Shown here in pieces: positions 63,906-64,000 of a stretch of 64,000 nucleotides of DNA. The stretch is from Pseudomonas karstica (lineage in GTDB: Bacteria > Pseudomonadota > Gammaproteobacteria > Pseudomonadales > Pseudomonadaceae). Each line of letters starts with the position of its first letter. Positions within the stretch are counted from its first letter, which is position 1. A model generated the notes under the pieces. That model was not told where the DNA came from. It saw only the letters and a program-made list of their open reading frames with translations, and did no database searches. The stretch lies in contig NZ_WLYI01000009.1 in NCBI RefSeq assembly GCF_009707515.1, forward strand, positions 89,374 through 153,373, written 5' to 3'. The translations under genes and the position numbers were made by a program.

Positions 63906-64000
63906 TCGCCCCACTTCCGGCGCAGTCTAAACGGAAAACTCCTTGGTAAACAAAGAGTTATGCGAGATTCGACAGCGAGCTGCTTCAGTCCATCGAAGCT

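Overview
The window is chromosomal core DNA of a Pseudomonas species, most likely from the P. fluorescens group. The reasons are the gene order (grpE-dnaK-dnaJ-dapB-carAB-greA, rlmE-ftsH-folP-glmM-tpiA-secG, rimP-nusA-infB-rbfA-truB-rpsO-pnp, acsB-pgi-panCB-folK-pcnB-crcZ-cbrBA-gluQ-dksA, mrcB-lpoP, ilvIHC-pssA-msrPQ), the protein sequences, and REP/REPIN palindromes typical of that group. Base composition and codon use look even throughout. I see no phage, insertion sequence, integrase or CRISPR array.

Layout. 1-4.4 kb: end of grpE, then dnaK and dnaJ behind a textbook sigma-32 promoter, then dapB. 4.4-11 kb: carAB with an unusual leader (a terminator inside a short open frame that overlaps the TTG start of carA), greA, a small membrane protein, yhbY (reverse) and rlmE. 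11-16.6 kb: ftsH, folP, glmM, tpiA, secG. 16.6-25.8 kb: tRNA-Leu and initiator tRNA-Met, then the translation/RNA-decay cluster rimP to pnp. 25.8-29.5 kb: an exported BON protein behind a sigma-54 promoter, and a large DUF748/AsmA-like protein. 29.6-38.9 kb, mostly reverse: an rRNA methyltransferase, acetyl-CoA synthetase, pgi, panCB, a tandem REPIN-like block, folK and pcnB. 38.9-45.8 kb, reverse: the carbon-control locus crcZ (sRNA), cbrB, cbrA, the 58-codon cbrX, then gluQ and dksA. 46-51.4 kb: an aminotransferase, sfsA, a Rieske protein, a Fur-controlled heme ABC transporter and, convergent with it, a PrrF-type iron-responsive sRNA. 51.5-57.5 kb: TfoX-C, pentapeptide and kinase-like proteins, PBP1b (mrcB) with its lipoprotein activator LpoP, and a YqcC protein. 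57.5-64 kb: branched-chain amino-acid genes ilvI-ilvH-ilvC, pssA, msrPQ, and at the right edge a strong promoter that probably serves an rRNA operon beyond the window.

How it works together. Most genes are housekeeping: protein folding, nucleotide, folate, cell-wall and pantothenate precursors, and the transcription-translation core. The regulatory content lies between genes. CbrAB and sigma-54 drive CrcZ, which should titrate Hfq/Crc. Fur controls heme uptake and PrrF. Several further inter-gene structures have no obvious published role that I know: the carA leader, a Shine-Dalgarno-sequestering hairpin ahead of msrP, an inverted repeat upstream of the sigma-54 promoter of the BON gene, and TGTTAC repeats upstream of panB. 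I found no wholly new gene system. The best leads are these cis-elements and the two sRNA loci. Comparisons with P. aeruginosa gene order are from memory and were not searched.
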